DNA of 64,000 bases from HGM04593 sp045646965 (GTDB lineage: Bacteria; Bacteroidota; Bacteroidia; Bacteroidales; Bacteroidaceae), in assembly GCA_045646965.1 (NCBI GenBank), contig JAZRLR010000014.1, positions 1-64,000 on the forward strand, in the 5' to 3' direction. Below the pieces are notes generated by a model. The model saw only the letters and a program-made list of their open reading frames with translations, searched no databases and was not told the DNA's origin. Made by a program: the position numbers and the translations under genes. Numbering within the stretch: the first letter of the stretch is position 1; every line of letters starts with the position of its first letter. Shown piece after piece: positions 17,534 through 26,526 of this stretch.

Positions 17534-19195
17534 ATGGCAAAAGAAAAGGTACTTCCCGAATATCTTTTTGAGATAAGTTGGGAGGTTTGTAATAAAGTTG
17601 GTGGCATCTACACTGTTGTCTCAACAAAAGCACGCACCTTGTCACAGATGGAGGGGGTGAATGCGATATATATCGGCCCCGATTTGTGGAAAGACAAAGA
17701 GAACCCTCTCTTTACAGAGGATAAACGTTTGTGGAGTGCGTGGAGAAAGTCGGTTGCAGAAGAGAAATTCACTGTGCGCTGCGGATATTGGGAGATTCCC
17801 GGCCGTCCCAAAGTGATTCTTGTGGATTACTCGGGTTATATGGAGGACAAAGACTCTATATATGGCGAGTGGTGGAACGATTTCGGTCTGGACTCACTGC
17901 ACGGATATGGTGATTACGACGATTCTATGGTGTTTGGTTACTCTGTAGGTCGTGTAATTGAGAGTTTCTACAAGAAGGTTGTGAAGAAGGGCAACGTGGT
18001 TGTTCAGGCTCACGAGTGGCAGAGCGGTGGTGCGGCGCTTTATGTGAAAAAGCACCTTCCCGAGGCCGGAACTATCTTCACTACACACGCGACAAGCATT
18101 GGTCGTTCAATTGCTTCTAACGGCAAGCCTCTCTACGACTATTTCGAGGGATACAACGGTGACCAGATGGCCGACGAGCTCAATGTGCAGTCGAAGCACT
18201 CGGTTGAGCGCGTGAGCGCGGCAAATGTAGACTGTTTCACAACTGTAAGCGAGATTACCGCACGCGAGTGCAAGCAGCTCATTGAGCGCGATATAGATGT
18301 AATCCTCGAGAATGGTTTTGAGAAGGATTTCGTGCCCTCGGGCCAGGAGTTCGACGCCAAACGTGCGGCTGCCCGTACAGCGCGTCTTCGTGTGGCTGCG
18401 GCGCTCACAGGTGACAGCATAAGCGACGATGCTCTTATAATAGGTATCGGTGGTCGTATGGAGATGCGTAACAAGGGTATCGATATGTTTATCGAGACTA
18501 TGTCGCGTCTTAACGCTTGCGAGGAACTCAAACGCGATGTTGTGGCTTTCATCGATGTACCTGCCTGGTCGGGTGTTGCACGAGAGGACTTGTGCCATCG
18601 CCTCAACTCGGCCGAGACACACTGGACATCGCCCCTGCCCAACCCTTATCTCACTCACGAACTGCACAATTTCTACGACGACGCAATCGCTTGCAGCATA
18701 CGTAACTACTTTCTCGATAACCGCAGCGGCAAGAACCGTGTGAAGGTTATATATGTACCCTGCTACCTTAAAGGTAACGACGGCATATTTAATATGGATT
18801 ACTACGATGTGCTCATCGGTAACGATATAAATGTCTACCCCTCATATTACGAGCCCTGGGGATATACCCCTCTCGAGAGTGCTGCGTTCCACATTCCCAC
18901 AGTTACAACCGACCTCACAGGCTTCGGTCTCTGGGTGAATTCGGAGCTCGGTCGCACAGGCAAATTGGTTGATGGAGTAGAGGTTGTGTCGAGAAATGAC
19001 AGCAACTATTTCGAAGCAGCCGAGGAAATTACAAAAACAATTTGTATCTTTGCCGAGAAATCGGAGAAAGAGGTTGCCAACTGTCGCAAGAATGCTGCAA
19101 AAATTGCCGACAAAGCGTTGTGGAAGCATTTTATCAAGAACTACGAGAAAGCATACGATTTCGCGATGAAGGCTGCCGCTCAAAGAACTAAATAA
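17534..19195 (+). CDS. Glycogen synthase, GT3-like
   Basis: A protein of 553 residues. The N-terminus has EISWEVCNKVGGIYTVVSTK, with the glycine-rich sugar-nucleotide loop of glycogen synthases. YYEPWGYTPLESAAF and PTVTTDLTGFG near residues 440-465 are the C-terminal donor-site motifs, of the animal/fungal (GT3) type that Bacteroidota carry. It transfers glucose from a sugar nucleotide to alpha-1,4-glucan. The glucan phosphorylase gene follows 27 bases later, putting synthesis and breakdown of storage glycogen together. Confidence 0.92.
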   Translation: MAKEKVLPEYLFEISWEVCNKVGGIYTVVSTKARTLSQMEGVNAIYIGPDLWKDKENPLFTEDKRLWSAWRKSVAEEKFTVRCGYWEIPGRPKVILVDYSGYMEDKDSIYGEWWNDFGLDSLHGYGDYDDSMVFGYSVGRVIESFYKKVVKKGNVVVQAHEWQSGGAALYVKKHLPEAGTIFTTHATSIGRSIASNGKPLYDYFEGYNGDQMADELNVQSKHSVERVSAANVDCFTTVSEITARECKQLIERDIDVILENGFEKDFVPSGQEFDAKRAAARTARLRVAAALTGDSISDDALIIGIGGRMEMRNKGIDMFIETMSRLNACEELKRDVVAFIDVPAWSGVAREDLCHRLNSAETHWTSPLPNPYLTHELHNFYDDAIACSIRNYFLDNRSGKNRVKVIYVPCYLKGNDGIFNMDYYDVLIGNDINVYPSYYEPWGYTPLESAAFHIPTVTTDLTGFGLWVNSELGRTGKLVDGVEVVSRNDSNYFEAAEEITKTICIFAEKSEKEVANCRKNAAKIADKALWKHFIKNYEKAYDFAMKAAAQRTK

Positions 19196-19222
19196 GAAAT
19201 AATAACATTAAAATATTATAAA

Positions 19223-21787
19223 ATGATAGCAATTAGTAACACAAACCAACCCGGTTGGAAAACTGTTAATGTAAAATCTTATATCCCCTCAAACCTCAAA
19301 CCCCTTGAGGAGATTGCCCACAACCTTTGGTGGGTGTGGAACGAGGAGGCGCGCGAGCTCTTCACAATGCTCGATGCCAAACTTTATGACGAGTGCGGCG
19401 GTAACCCCGTTCTCTTGCTCGAGAAATTGGGCGTTGAGAAGCTTGACGAGCTCTCAAAGGACAAGGCTGTTCTCGACAAATTGGCTGTTGTATATGCCAA
19501 CTTCCGCAAATATATGGATGTTAAGCCCAACGCAGAGCGTCCTTCAGTAGCATACTTCTGTATGGAGTATGGTTTGACAAGCGTTTTGAAGATTTATTCA
19601 GGTGGTCTCGGTATCCTTGCCGGTGACTATTTGAAAGAGGCTTCTGACTCTAACGTAGATATGTGTGCAGTAGGTTTCCTCTATCGTTATGGTTACTTCA
19701 CACAGTCTTTGTCAATGGACGGTGCGCAGATTGCCAACTACGAGGCGCAGAACTTCAACCAGCTCCCCATCGAGCGCGTTTACGAGGCTGACGGTGTTAC
19801 TCCTATGGTAATTCAGGTTCCCTACATCGACTACTATGTACACGCAAACGTATGGAAGGTGAACGTAGGTCGCGTAGCTCTCTACCTCTTGGATACAGAT
19901 TTTGAGGCAAACAGCGAGTATGACCGTCCCATCACTCACAAACTTTACGGAGGCGACTGGGAGAACCGTCTCAAACAGGAGATTCTCCTCGGTATCGGTG
20001 GTATGATTGCTCTCGAGAAGTTGGGTATCAAGAAAGATATCTATCACTGCAACGAGGGTCACGCAGCTCTCTGCAACCTCTACCGTCTTACACAGTACAT
20101 CAAGAGCGGTTACACATACGAGGAGGCTTTGGAGATTGTTCGCGCAAGCAGCCTTTACACTGTTCACACTCCCGTTCCCGCAGGTCACGACTACTTCGAC
20201 GAGGGTCTCTTCGGCAAATATATGCGTGGTTATGCAAGCCAGTTGAACATCACTTGGGACGACTTGATGAACCTCGGTCGCGAGAACGCAGGTGACAAGA
20301 ATGAGCGTTTCTGTATGTCTATCTTCGCTTGCAACACTTGCCAGGAGATTAACGGTGTAAGCCGCCTCCACGGTGCTGTATCTAAATCTATGTTTGCAGG
20401 TATCTGGAAGGGTTACTATCCTTCGGAGAACCACGTAGGTTATGTAACCAACGGTGTTCACTATCCTACCTGGGTAGCTCCCGAGTGGGACGAGCTCTAC
20501 AAGAAGCACTTCGATCCCAGCTTCATCGGTGACCAGTCTAACGAGTCTATTTGGCACGCTATCGACAAGGTTTCTAACGATGTAATCTGGAAGACACGCG
20601 TTACACGTAAAAAGAAACTTATCGAGTATATCCGTCAGGCATTCCGTGAGGATTGGTTGAAGAACCAGGGCGATCCTATGCGCATCGTTGATGTTGTAAA
20701 CAAGATTAACCCCGATGCTCTTGTGATTGGTTTTGCACGTCGTTTCGCTACTTACAAGCGTGCTCACCTTCTCTTCACAGACCTCGACCGTCTTGCTAAA
20801 TTGCTCAACAACCCCGAGCGCCCCATTCAGTTCCTCTTCGCAGGTAAGGCTCACCCCCACGATGGTGCAGGCCAGGGCTTGATTAAGCGTATCATTGAGG
20901 TGTCTCGTCGTCCCGAGTTCATCGGTAAGATTATCTTCCTCGAGAACTACGATATGGATCTCGCCAAGTTGCTCGTTTCGGGTGTTGATATCTGGATGAA
21001 CACTCCCACACGTCCTCTCGAGGCTTCGGGTACATCGGGTGAGAAGGCTCTTATGAACGGTGTCCTCAACTTCTCGGTTCTCGATGGTTGGTGGTGCGAG
21101 GGTTACAAACCCGGTGCAGGCTGGGCTTTGAAAGAGCAGCGTACATACCAGAACCAGGAGTTCCAGGATCAGCTCGATGCTGCTACAATCTACTCTCTCC
21201 TTGAGAATGAGATTCTTCCCCTCTACTACAACCGTGGCGAGAAAGAGTACTCTGACGAGTGGGTTGAGTGCATCAAACGTTCAATCTCACAGATTGCACC
21301 TCACTTTACAATGAAACGTCAGCTCGACGATTATTATAGCAAGTTCTACTGCAAACAGGCAGAGCGTTATCACCGTCTCATCGCTAACGACTCAAAGATT
21401 GCTCGCGAGCTTGCAACTTGGAAGGAGTCTGTAGCTGCTAAATGGCACGCTATCGAGGTTCTTTCAATTGAGAGCGAGAACGAGTTTGCTACAGGTAATA
21501 TGTCAGCAGGTGACAACTACAATGTTACAATCAAGGTTGATGAGAAGGGCCTTGACAACGCAGTAGGCATTGAGCTTGTTGTACTTGCTCCCGATGCTAA
21601 CGGTAACGATTCTGTCTTCGCAGTTTATCCCTTGGAGGTTACAAAGCGCGAGGGTAGCATCTTCACCTTCCAGGCAAGCATCTCTCCCACAAACGCAGGT
21701 GCATTCAAACTTGCATACCGTATGTATCCCAAGCACGAGGAGCTCGCTCACCGTCAGTCATTCGCATACGTTAAGTGGTTCGCTTAA
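19223..21787 (+). CDS. glgP: Alpha-glucan phosphorylase
   Basis: A protein of 854 residues of the shorter bacterial/archaeal phosphorylase form. HCNEGHAALCNLYRL lies in the catalytic core, and EASGTSGEKALMNG near residue 605 contains the pyridoxal-phosphate lysine. It releases glucose 1-phosphate from glycogen or maltodextrin. Codon use is more strongly biased than in the neighbours (repeated CGT, GGT, AAC, CTC), which suggests high expression. It is probably cotranscribed with the synthase and ends at its own terminator. Confidence 0.95.
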   Translation: MIAISNTNQPGWKTVNVKSYIPSNLKPLEEIAHNLWWVWNEEARELFTMLDAKLYDECGGNPVLLLEKLGVEKLDELSKDKAVLDKLAVVYANFRKYMDVKPNAERPSVAYFCMEYGLTSVLKIYSGGLGILAGDYLKEASDSNVDMCAVGFLYRYGYFTQSLSMDGAQIANYEAQNFNQLPIERVYEADGVTPMVIQVPYIDYYVHANVWKVNVGRVALYLLDTDFEANSEYDRPITHKLYGGDWENRLKQEILLGIGGMIALEKLGIKKDIYHCNEGHAALCNLYRLTQYIKSGYTYEEALEIVRASSLYTVHTPVPAGHDYFDEGLFGKYMRGYASQLNITWDDLMNLGRENAGDKNERFCMSIFACNTCQEINGVSRLHGAVSKSMFAGIWKGYYPSENHVGYVTNGVHYPTWVAPEWDELYKKHFDPSFIGDQSNESIWHAIDKVSNDVIWKTRVTRKKKLIEYIRQAFREDWLKNQGDPMRIVDVVNKINPDALVIGFARRFATYKRAHLLFTDLDRLAKLLNNPERPIQFLFAGKAHPHDGAGQGLIKRIIEVSRRPEFIGKIIFLENYDMDLAKLLVSGVDIWMNTPTRPLEASGTSGEKALMNGVLNFSVLDGWWCEGYKPGAGWALKEQRTYQNQEFQDQLDAATIYSLLENEILPLYYNRGEKEYSDEWVECIKRSISQIAPHFTMKRQLDDYYSKFYCKQAERYHRLIANDSKIARELATWKESVAAKWHAIEVLSIESENEFATGNMSAGDNYNVTIKVDEKGLDNAVGIELVVLAPDANGNDSVFAVYPLEVTKREGSIFTFQASISPTNAGAFKLAYRMYPKHEELAHRQSFAYVKWFA

Positions 21788-21816
21788 TATTGATTTTTCA
21801 ATAGAAAATGATAGTT

Positions 21817-21850
21817 CAGCTCCCGACAATTTGTCGGGAGCTGTTCGTTT
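21817..21850 (+). terminator. Terminator after glgP
   Basis: Near-perfect hairpin AGCTCCCGACAA-TT-TGTCGGGAGCT with a weak T-containing tail. Confidence 0.75.
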
Positions 21851-21913
21851 ATTAATATCTGTTTATTATTTCCAAAAAAGTGTAACATTTTATTCCGGAC
21901 CGATTTTTTATGT

Positions 21914-21921
21914 TAATTTTG
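21914..21921 (+). promoter_or_regulatory. -7 element before the PAQR gene
   Basis: TAATTTTG lies 68 bases before the ATG at 21990. The -33 element is not clear. Confidence 0.45.
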
Positions 21922-21989
21922 CACGAAACGAAGCAAGTGTGCAAATGTGATTGCGATATTTGTGTGCCTAAATGGATATGTGACTGAAT

Positions 21990-22670
21990 ATGGAAAATAT
22001 AAAAACTGAAATTGACAAGGATAAAAGATATACCAAAGAGGAGGAATGCATAAATGCCATATCTCACGCTTTTGGTATTTTGGGCGGTGCCGCAGTGGGC
22101 GTGCTCTTTCTGCTGAAAGGGGCTGCATTGAAGCTCGATGCGTGGGCGATGTGCAGTATATGGCTCTATATATTTGGTATGTTGAGTTCGTATATCTCCT
22201 CGACAGCTTATCACGCCTGCCCGCCTGCATCTAAATGGAAACGTCGCCTGCGCAAGCTCGACCACTCGGCTATTTACTGGCACATCGCGGGCAGTTACTC
22301 ACCGATAATGCTCATTGCCCTGCGTGACGTGGATTATTGGGGGTGGGGTATATTCACATTCTGCTGGCTGTGTGCGATTGTGGGCACTATAATAAGTTTC
22401 TGCGGCCTTAAAAAGCATAACAAACTTGAGACTGTTTGTTTTGTGCTTATGGGTATGACAATTGTGGTTGCGATGAAACAGTTCTGGGAGGCGGTGAGCC
22501 TCGGGGTGTTCCTGTGGGTGCTTGGCGAGGGTATTGCATATATAACCGGTGCCGTGTTCTATAGTTTCCACAAGGTTAAATATGTGCACGCGGTATTTCA
22601 CTTTTTTGTACTCTTGGGCTCTGTTTGCCATATGATGGCGGTGTGGGGTATATTGCAGACGCTTGCGTGA
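21990..22670 (+). CDS. PAQR/hemolysin III family membrane protein
   Basis: A protein of 226 residues with seven hydrophobic helices. The conserved polar motifs are present: EECINAISHAFGI near the N-terminus, SSTAYHACPP, KLDHSAIYWHIAGSY and, at the end, HAVFHFFVLLGSVCH. The histidines and the SxxxH/DHS motifs bind zinc in the family. Bacterial members are called hemolysin III or YqfA, but the physiological role is not settled (membrane homeostasis is proposed). It is a single gene with a terminator. Confidence 0.9.
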   Translation: MENIKTEIDKDKRYTKEEECINAISHAFGILGGAAVGVLFLLKGAALKLDAWAMCSIWLYIFGMLSSYISSTAYHACPPASKWKRRLRKLDHSAIYWHIAGSYSPIMLIALRDVDYWGWGIFTFCWLCAIVGTIISFCGLKKHNKLETVCFVLMGMTIVVAMKQFWEAVSLGVFLWVLGEGIAYITGAVFYSFHKVKYVHAVFHFFVLLGSVCHMMAVWGILQTLA

Positions 22671-22683
22671 CGATTGATATATG

Positions 22684-22715
22684 AAAGCTGTCCTTTTAAA
22701 GGGCAGCTTTTTTTT
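22684..22715 (+). terminator. Terminator after the PAQR gene
   Basis: AAAGCTGTCC-TTTTAAA-GGGCAGCTTT followed by eight T residues. Confidence 0.9.
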
Positions 22716-22781
22716 GCATATTTTAGCGGAAAGAGGTATTTTCGCATAATGGTAGCGCTGCTGCCCGTAAAATGTGACTTT

Positions 22782-23789
22782 ATGATAAAAGAATATATAT
22801 CTTACCCTTTGTTGCAGCACAATACTTTTGGCATTGACGTAAAGGCCGAAAGGTTTGTGGAATTTTCCTCGGAAGAGGAGTTGGCTGCGTTGTTGCGCGG
22901 CGGTGTGCAGCCTCCCTTGCTTGTTATAGGCGGTGGTAGTAACTTGCTTTTTATGAACGATTTCAAGGGAACTGTTCTGCACTCGGCTATAGAGGGATTT
23001 GAGGTTGTGGACGAGGATGAGAATGTGGTGCTGCTGCGTGTGGGCAGCGGCGTGAATTGGGATGCTCTTGTCGATTTCACCGTGCAAAAGGGATGGCAGG
23101 GGCTCGAGAACCTGTCGGCTATACCAGGTGAAGTGGGTGCAAGTGCCGTGCAGAATGTAGGTGCATACGGCGTGGAGGCCGGCGAGCTCATACATTGTGT
23201 GGAGGCGCTCTCTGTGGCCGACGGCAGCAAGCGTATCTTCTCCCAGTGCGATTGCCGCTTTGCCTATCGTCGCAGCATATTCAAAGAGGAAGAGAAAGGA
23301 AAAAATATTATCACATACGTTACATATAGCCTGAAAAAACAGGGCGAGCTGAAGCTCTCCTATGGAAACATAAAGGAGCGTGTGGAGGCTTTGGGCGGTG
23401 CTACGCTGTGCAATGTGCGCAAGGCGGTGTGCGAGGTGCGTGCCGCAAAGTTACCCTCTCCCTCGGAGATGGGTAGCGCAGGCAGTTTCTTTATGAACCC
23501 TGTGGTGAGCGTGAAAAAGGCGGCGGCTCTGTCGGCCGACTATCCTTCTATGCCGCAGTATAGTGTAGAGGGGGGCGTGAAGCTATCGGCAGGGTGGCTC
23601 ATAGAGCAGTGCGGGTGGAAGGATACTCCACACGAGAGAGCGGGAGTGTACAAGCATCAGGCTCTGGTGCTTGTGAACCGTGGCGGTGCAACGGGAGCCG
23701 ATATTCTGCGTTTTGCACACGCTGTGTGCGAGTCGGTGCAAGCACGCTTTGGCGTGGAGCTTAATATGGAGGTGAATGTAATAGAGTAG
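22782..23789 (+). CDS. murB: UDP-N-acetylenolpyruvoylglucosamine reductase
   Basis: A protein of 335 residues, close to the 342 of E. coli MurB. VIGGGSNLLF and LSAIPGEVGASAVQNVGAYG form the FAD-binding site, and AGSFFMNPV supplies the catalytic serine. It reduces UDP-GlcNAc-enolpyruvate to UDP-MurNAc for peptidoglycan synthesis. The ATG at 22782 (MIKEYISYPLLQHNTFGI) matches family N-termini; a longer in-frame extension from 22674 would overlap the preceding terminator and is rejected. Confidence 0.95.
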   Translation: MIKEYISYPLLQHNTFGIDVKAERFVEFSSEEELAALLRGGVQPPLLVIGGGSNLLFMNDFKGTVLHSAIEGFEVVDEDENVVLLRVGSGVNWDALVDFTVQKGWQGLENLSAIPGEVGASAVQNVGAYGVEAGELIHCVEALSVADGSKRIFSQCDCRFAYRRSIFKEEEKGKNIITYVTYSLKKQGELKLSYGNIKERVEALGGATLCNVRKAVCEVRAAKLPSPSEMGSAGSFFMNPVVSVKKAAALSADYPSMPQYSVEGGVKLSAGWLIEQCGWKDTPHERAGVYKHQALVLVNRGGATGADILRFAHAVCESVQARFGVELNMEVNVIE

Positions 23790-23793
23790 TGCG

Positions 23794-24564
23794 ATGAAAC
23801 TTACTTTTCTTGGAACGGGTACCTCGACAGGTGTGCCCGAGATTGGTTGCTCGTGTGAGGTGTGTACCTCGGGCGATGCGCGTGACGCGCGTCTGCGCTG
23901 TTCTGCGCTGCTGCAGGCCGCAGAGGCTAATATCCTCATAGATTGCGGTCCCGATTTTCGTATGCAGATGCTGCGTAACTATTTCCCCAAAATAGATGCT
24001 TTGCTTCTCACGCATAAGCATTACGACCACACGGGTGGCATAGATGATTTGCGTCCTTTCTCCTACCGTAACGGTATACCCGTGTTTGCCGACAGGGAGA
24101 CGGAGATGCAGGTGCGTGCGATGTACCCCTATTGTTTTACTTCGAAGAAATACCCCGGCGTGCCCAATATCTCGCTGCACACGATTGACACACTCGCACC
24201 TTTTATCGTGGCGGGTGTGGAGGTGACGCCAGTGCGTGTTTTCCACGGTATGTTTCCCATACTCGGCTATCGTTTCGGGCGACTTGCCTATATCACCGAT
24301 ATGAGTTATATAGAACCCTCGGAACTCGACAAACTGCGTGGCGTGGAGGTGCTTGTGATAAATGCGCTGCGATACTCAAAGCCGCATCGCACACACCAGA
24401 CGGTGCTCGAGGCATTGAAGGTGGTGGAGCAGCTAAACCCCGGCAGGACATATTTTACTCATATGATGCACCACATAGGGCTGCACGCGAAAATAGAGAA
24501 GTGCCTGCCCGAAAATGTGTTCCTTGCCTACGACGGGCTGCAGATAGAAATTTTTAACGATTAA
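23794..24564 (+). CDS. MBL-fold metal-dependent hydrolase (PhnP-like)
   Basis: A protein of 256 residues starting MKLTFLGTGTSTGVPEIGC. The metallo-beta-lactamase metal motif THKHYDHTGGIDDL (HxHxDH) is near residue 73, with later histidines at FHG and the C-terminal HMMHHIGLH. CSCEVC resembles the extra cysteines of PhnP-type phosphodiesterases. It starts 4 bases after murB and is probably cotranscribed. The substrate is unknown, perhaps a cyclic phosphodiester. Confidence 0.88.
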   Translation: MKLTFLGTGTSTGVPEIGCSCEVCTSGDARDARLRCSALLQAAEANILIDCGPDFRMQMLRNYFPKIDALLLTHKHYDHTGGIDDLRPFSYRNGIPVFADRETEMQVRAMYPYCFTSKKYPGVPNISLHTIDTLAPFIVAGVEVTPVRVFHGMFPILGYRFGRLAYITDMSYIEPSELDKLRGVEVLVINALRYSKPHRTHQTVLEALKVVEQLNPGRTYFTHMMHHIGLHAKIEKCLPENVFLAYDGLQIEIFND

Positions 24565-24674
24565 ACGCCAATTTCTTTGATAGGGCGTGCCCTGTCAAGG
24601 AAATCCATCATACTTATTGTCCCCCCCGCCCAAAGTTATTAATAAAAAATTATGGATAGTCCCCCATACAGCCG

Positions 24675-24911
24675 TGGCGCAAGAACTGGGACGACCTCAC
24701 TGTCTTTTTCCAATTCCCTCTTGAGATAAGGAATATTATCTACACCACCAACCTTATTGAGAATCTCAATGGAAAGATACGAAAGTACACTAAATCAAAA
24801 CTTTCCTTCCCCTCTGATGATGCTGTGAAGAAGACTGTTTACCTTTCTTTGATGGAGATTGAAAAGAAGTGGACACAACCAATCCATAACTGGGGCTTGA
24901 TTATGAACTAA
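24675..24911 (+). pseudogene. IS256-type transposase, C-terminal remnant
   Basis: An open stretch of 78 codons reads WRKNWDDLTVFF, then IRNIIYTTNLIENLNGKIRK, then FPSDDAVKKTVYLS and a final KKWTQPIHNW. These are the C-terminal signatures of IS256 (mutator-type) transposases, including the last catalytic glutamate region (TTN-IE). The frame is closed by a stop just upstream, and the N-terminal 300 or so residues are missing. The element ends near 25000 (ACAATATTTTGGACACTGCC), about 50 bases from the CRISPR array. The rest of 24565-24674 shows nothing else I can name. Confidence 0.8.
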
Positions 24912-24999
24912 TTTATACTTATATTTGAAAACAGAATTCAGATATAGTAAATACATCCGAATCCTGTTTTCTCATTTACACAATATTTTGGACACTGCC

Positions 25000-25035
25000 A
25001 AAAAATTACAGAGTTCGTTTTTGAACCCTGTAATT
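25000..25035 (-). terminator. Terminator of the CRISPR array transcript
   Basis: On the minus strand AATTACAG-G-GTTC pairs with GAAC-T-CTGTAATT, followed by a TTTTTT run (25005-25000). It begins 15 bases beyond the last repeat and supports transcription of the array from the cas2 side. Confidence 0.75.
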
Positions 25036-25049
25036 TCTATTTATACAAA

Positions 25050-26074
25050 ATTGTATCTAATTAAAATTCTACATCAAACCACAATGTATAATGGTGGTAG
25101 AGTGTGTATTGGAATATTGTATCTAATTAAAATTCTACATCAAACCACAATGTATAATGGTGGTAGAGTGTGTATTGGAATATTGTATCTAATTAAAATT
25201 CTACATCAAACCACAATTAGATAAAAACCTATTATTAAATGAGCAAGATTGTATCTAATTAAAATTCTACATCAAACCACAATTTGTGGGATTATTTAAA
25301 GTTACCCACAATAATTGTATCTAATTAAAATTCTACATTAAACCACAATTTTGCTACCTGGTGTATAATGACCTCGGTAATTGTATCTAATTAAAATTCT
25401 ACATCAAACCACAATAAATCGGCTCGTTATTATCTTTCAGTTGCAATTGTATCTAATTAAAATTCTACATCAAACCACAATTCAATAAGAGAACTTGCCG
25501 TCGTGATATCTATTGTATCTAATTAAAATTCTACATCAAACCACAATTGCCAACGCGCTTTCAGGAACTTGCTAAAATTGTATCTAATTAAAATTCTACA
25601 TCAAACCACAATTGTTTCGAATAGCGCACACGCTACACCTGCATTGTATCTAATTAAAATTCTACATCAAACCACAATATGCAGGCTTCTTGCGTCTCAC
25701 CCCGGGTGATTGTATCTAATTAAAATTCTACATCAAACCACAATATTGCCAAGAGATTGTTGCTTGCCATAATAATTGTATCTAATTAAAATTCTACATC
25801 AAACCACAATTACGAGTGGTCTATCACTTGCGACGCGTTAATTGTATCTAATTAAAATTCTACATCAAACCACAATCTCTGGGATTATTTGAAGTTACCC
25901 ACGATCATTGTATCTAATTAAAATTCTACATCAAACCACAATTTCCATCCCCTACATACAGCGTATGCAATAATTGTATCTAATTAAAATTCTACATCAA
26001 ACCACAATTATATAACCGCCATTATTACTATACACGCCATTGTATCTAATTAAAATTCTACATCAAACCACAAT
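25050..26074 (-). CRISPR. CRISPR array, 16 repeats and 15 spacers (type II-C)
   Basis: Repeats of 36 bp begin at 25050, 25116, 25182, 25248, 25314, 25380, 25446, 25512, 25577, 25643, 25709, 25775, 25841, 25907, 25973 and 26039. Spacers are 30 bp, except 29 bp at 25548-25576. In crRNA orientation (minus strand) the repeat begins ATTGTGGTTTGATGTAG and ends GATACAAT. The repeat at 25314 has one changed base (acatTaaacc). The first two spacers (25086 and 25152) are identical. The spacers at 25284 and 25877 are variants of one sequence. Orientation is set by the tracrRNA anti-repeat and the minus-strand terminator, so the leader is at the cas2 side. Confidence 0.98.
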
Positions 26075-26187
26075 GTTGGGCTATTAATTGGTTGATATTT
26101 ATTAGTATATATGCGTTTCTTGATTTGTAAAATACGCTTTAGCAATCCAATAAAGTAGTTTGATGCTTATTATTTATTTCAAAAATA
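26075..26187 (-). promoter_or_regulatory. CRISPR leader region
   Basis: An AT-rich stretch between the newest-end repeat and cas2, with no gene. A minus-strand TATTTTTG (26187-26180) matches the -7 consensus and could start the array precursor; no good -33 element is seen. Confidence 0.55.
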
Positions 26188-26526
26188 CTAAAATAGTTCC
26201 AATTGTTGTGGCTTCTCGGGAGCTTTTTTTTCAATTTTTCCCCAAAAATTATAAATATCGCCATATTGTTTATCAGTTACTGCAAGTATTGTTATATGTC
26301 CATCGGGTGGCATAAATTTTCGCACGCGTTTTATGTGTGTATTCATACTTTCTTTTGAACCACAATGCCTTATATATACAGAGTATTGCATCATTGTAAA
26401 ACCATCTTTCTCTAAATCTTTACGAAAAAGAGCTGCGTTTCTTTTTTCATTTTTTGTAGTAGTGGGAAGGTCAAAAAATACAAACAACCACATAATGTGA
26501 TAAGCGTTTAATCTTATGTCATTCAT
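26188..26526 (-). CDS. cas2: CRISPR-associated endoribonuclease Cas2
   Basis: The start at 26526 gives 112 residues beginning MNDIRLNAYHIMWLFVFFDL, with the beta1 segment and conserved aspartate of Cas2 (FFDLPT). Cas2 dimers bridge two Cas1 dimers in the spacer-integration complex. The start codon overlaps the cas1 stop (ATGA). A longer reading from 26571 lies inside cas1 and is not needed. Confidence 0.95.
   Translation of the reverse strand: MNDIRLNAYHIMWLFVFFDLPTTTKNEKRNAALFRKDLEKDGFTMMQYSVYIRHCGSKESMNTHIKRVRKFMPPDGHITILAVTDKQYGDIYNFWGKIEKKAPEKPQQLELF

Noticed and set aside
24925..25224. 99-residue open frame with internal repeats
   Set aside because: It is a translation of CRISPR repeats and duplicated spacers, not a protein.
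25050..26074. Spacers matching the phage genes in this window (self-targeting)
   Set aside because: Reading by eye I found no clear match of any spacer to 31.8-62.3 kb; a proper alignment search would be needed to exclude partial matches.
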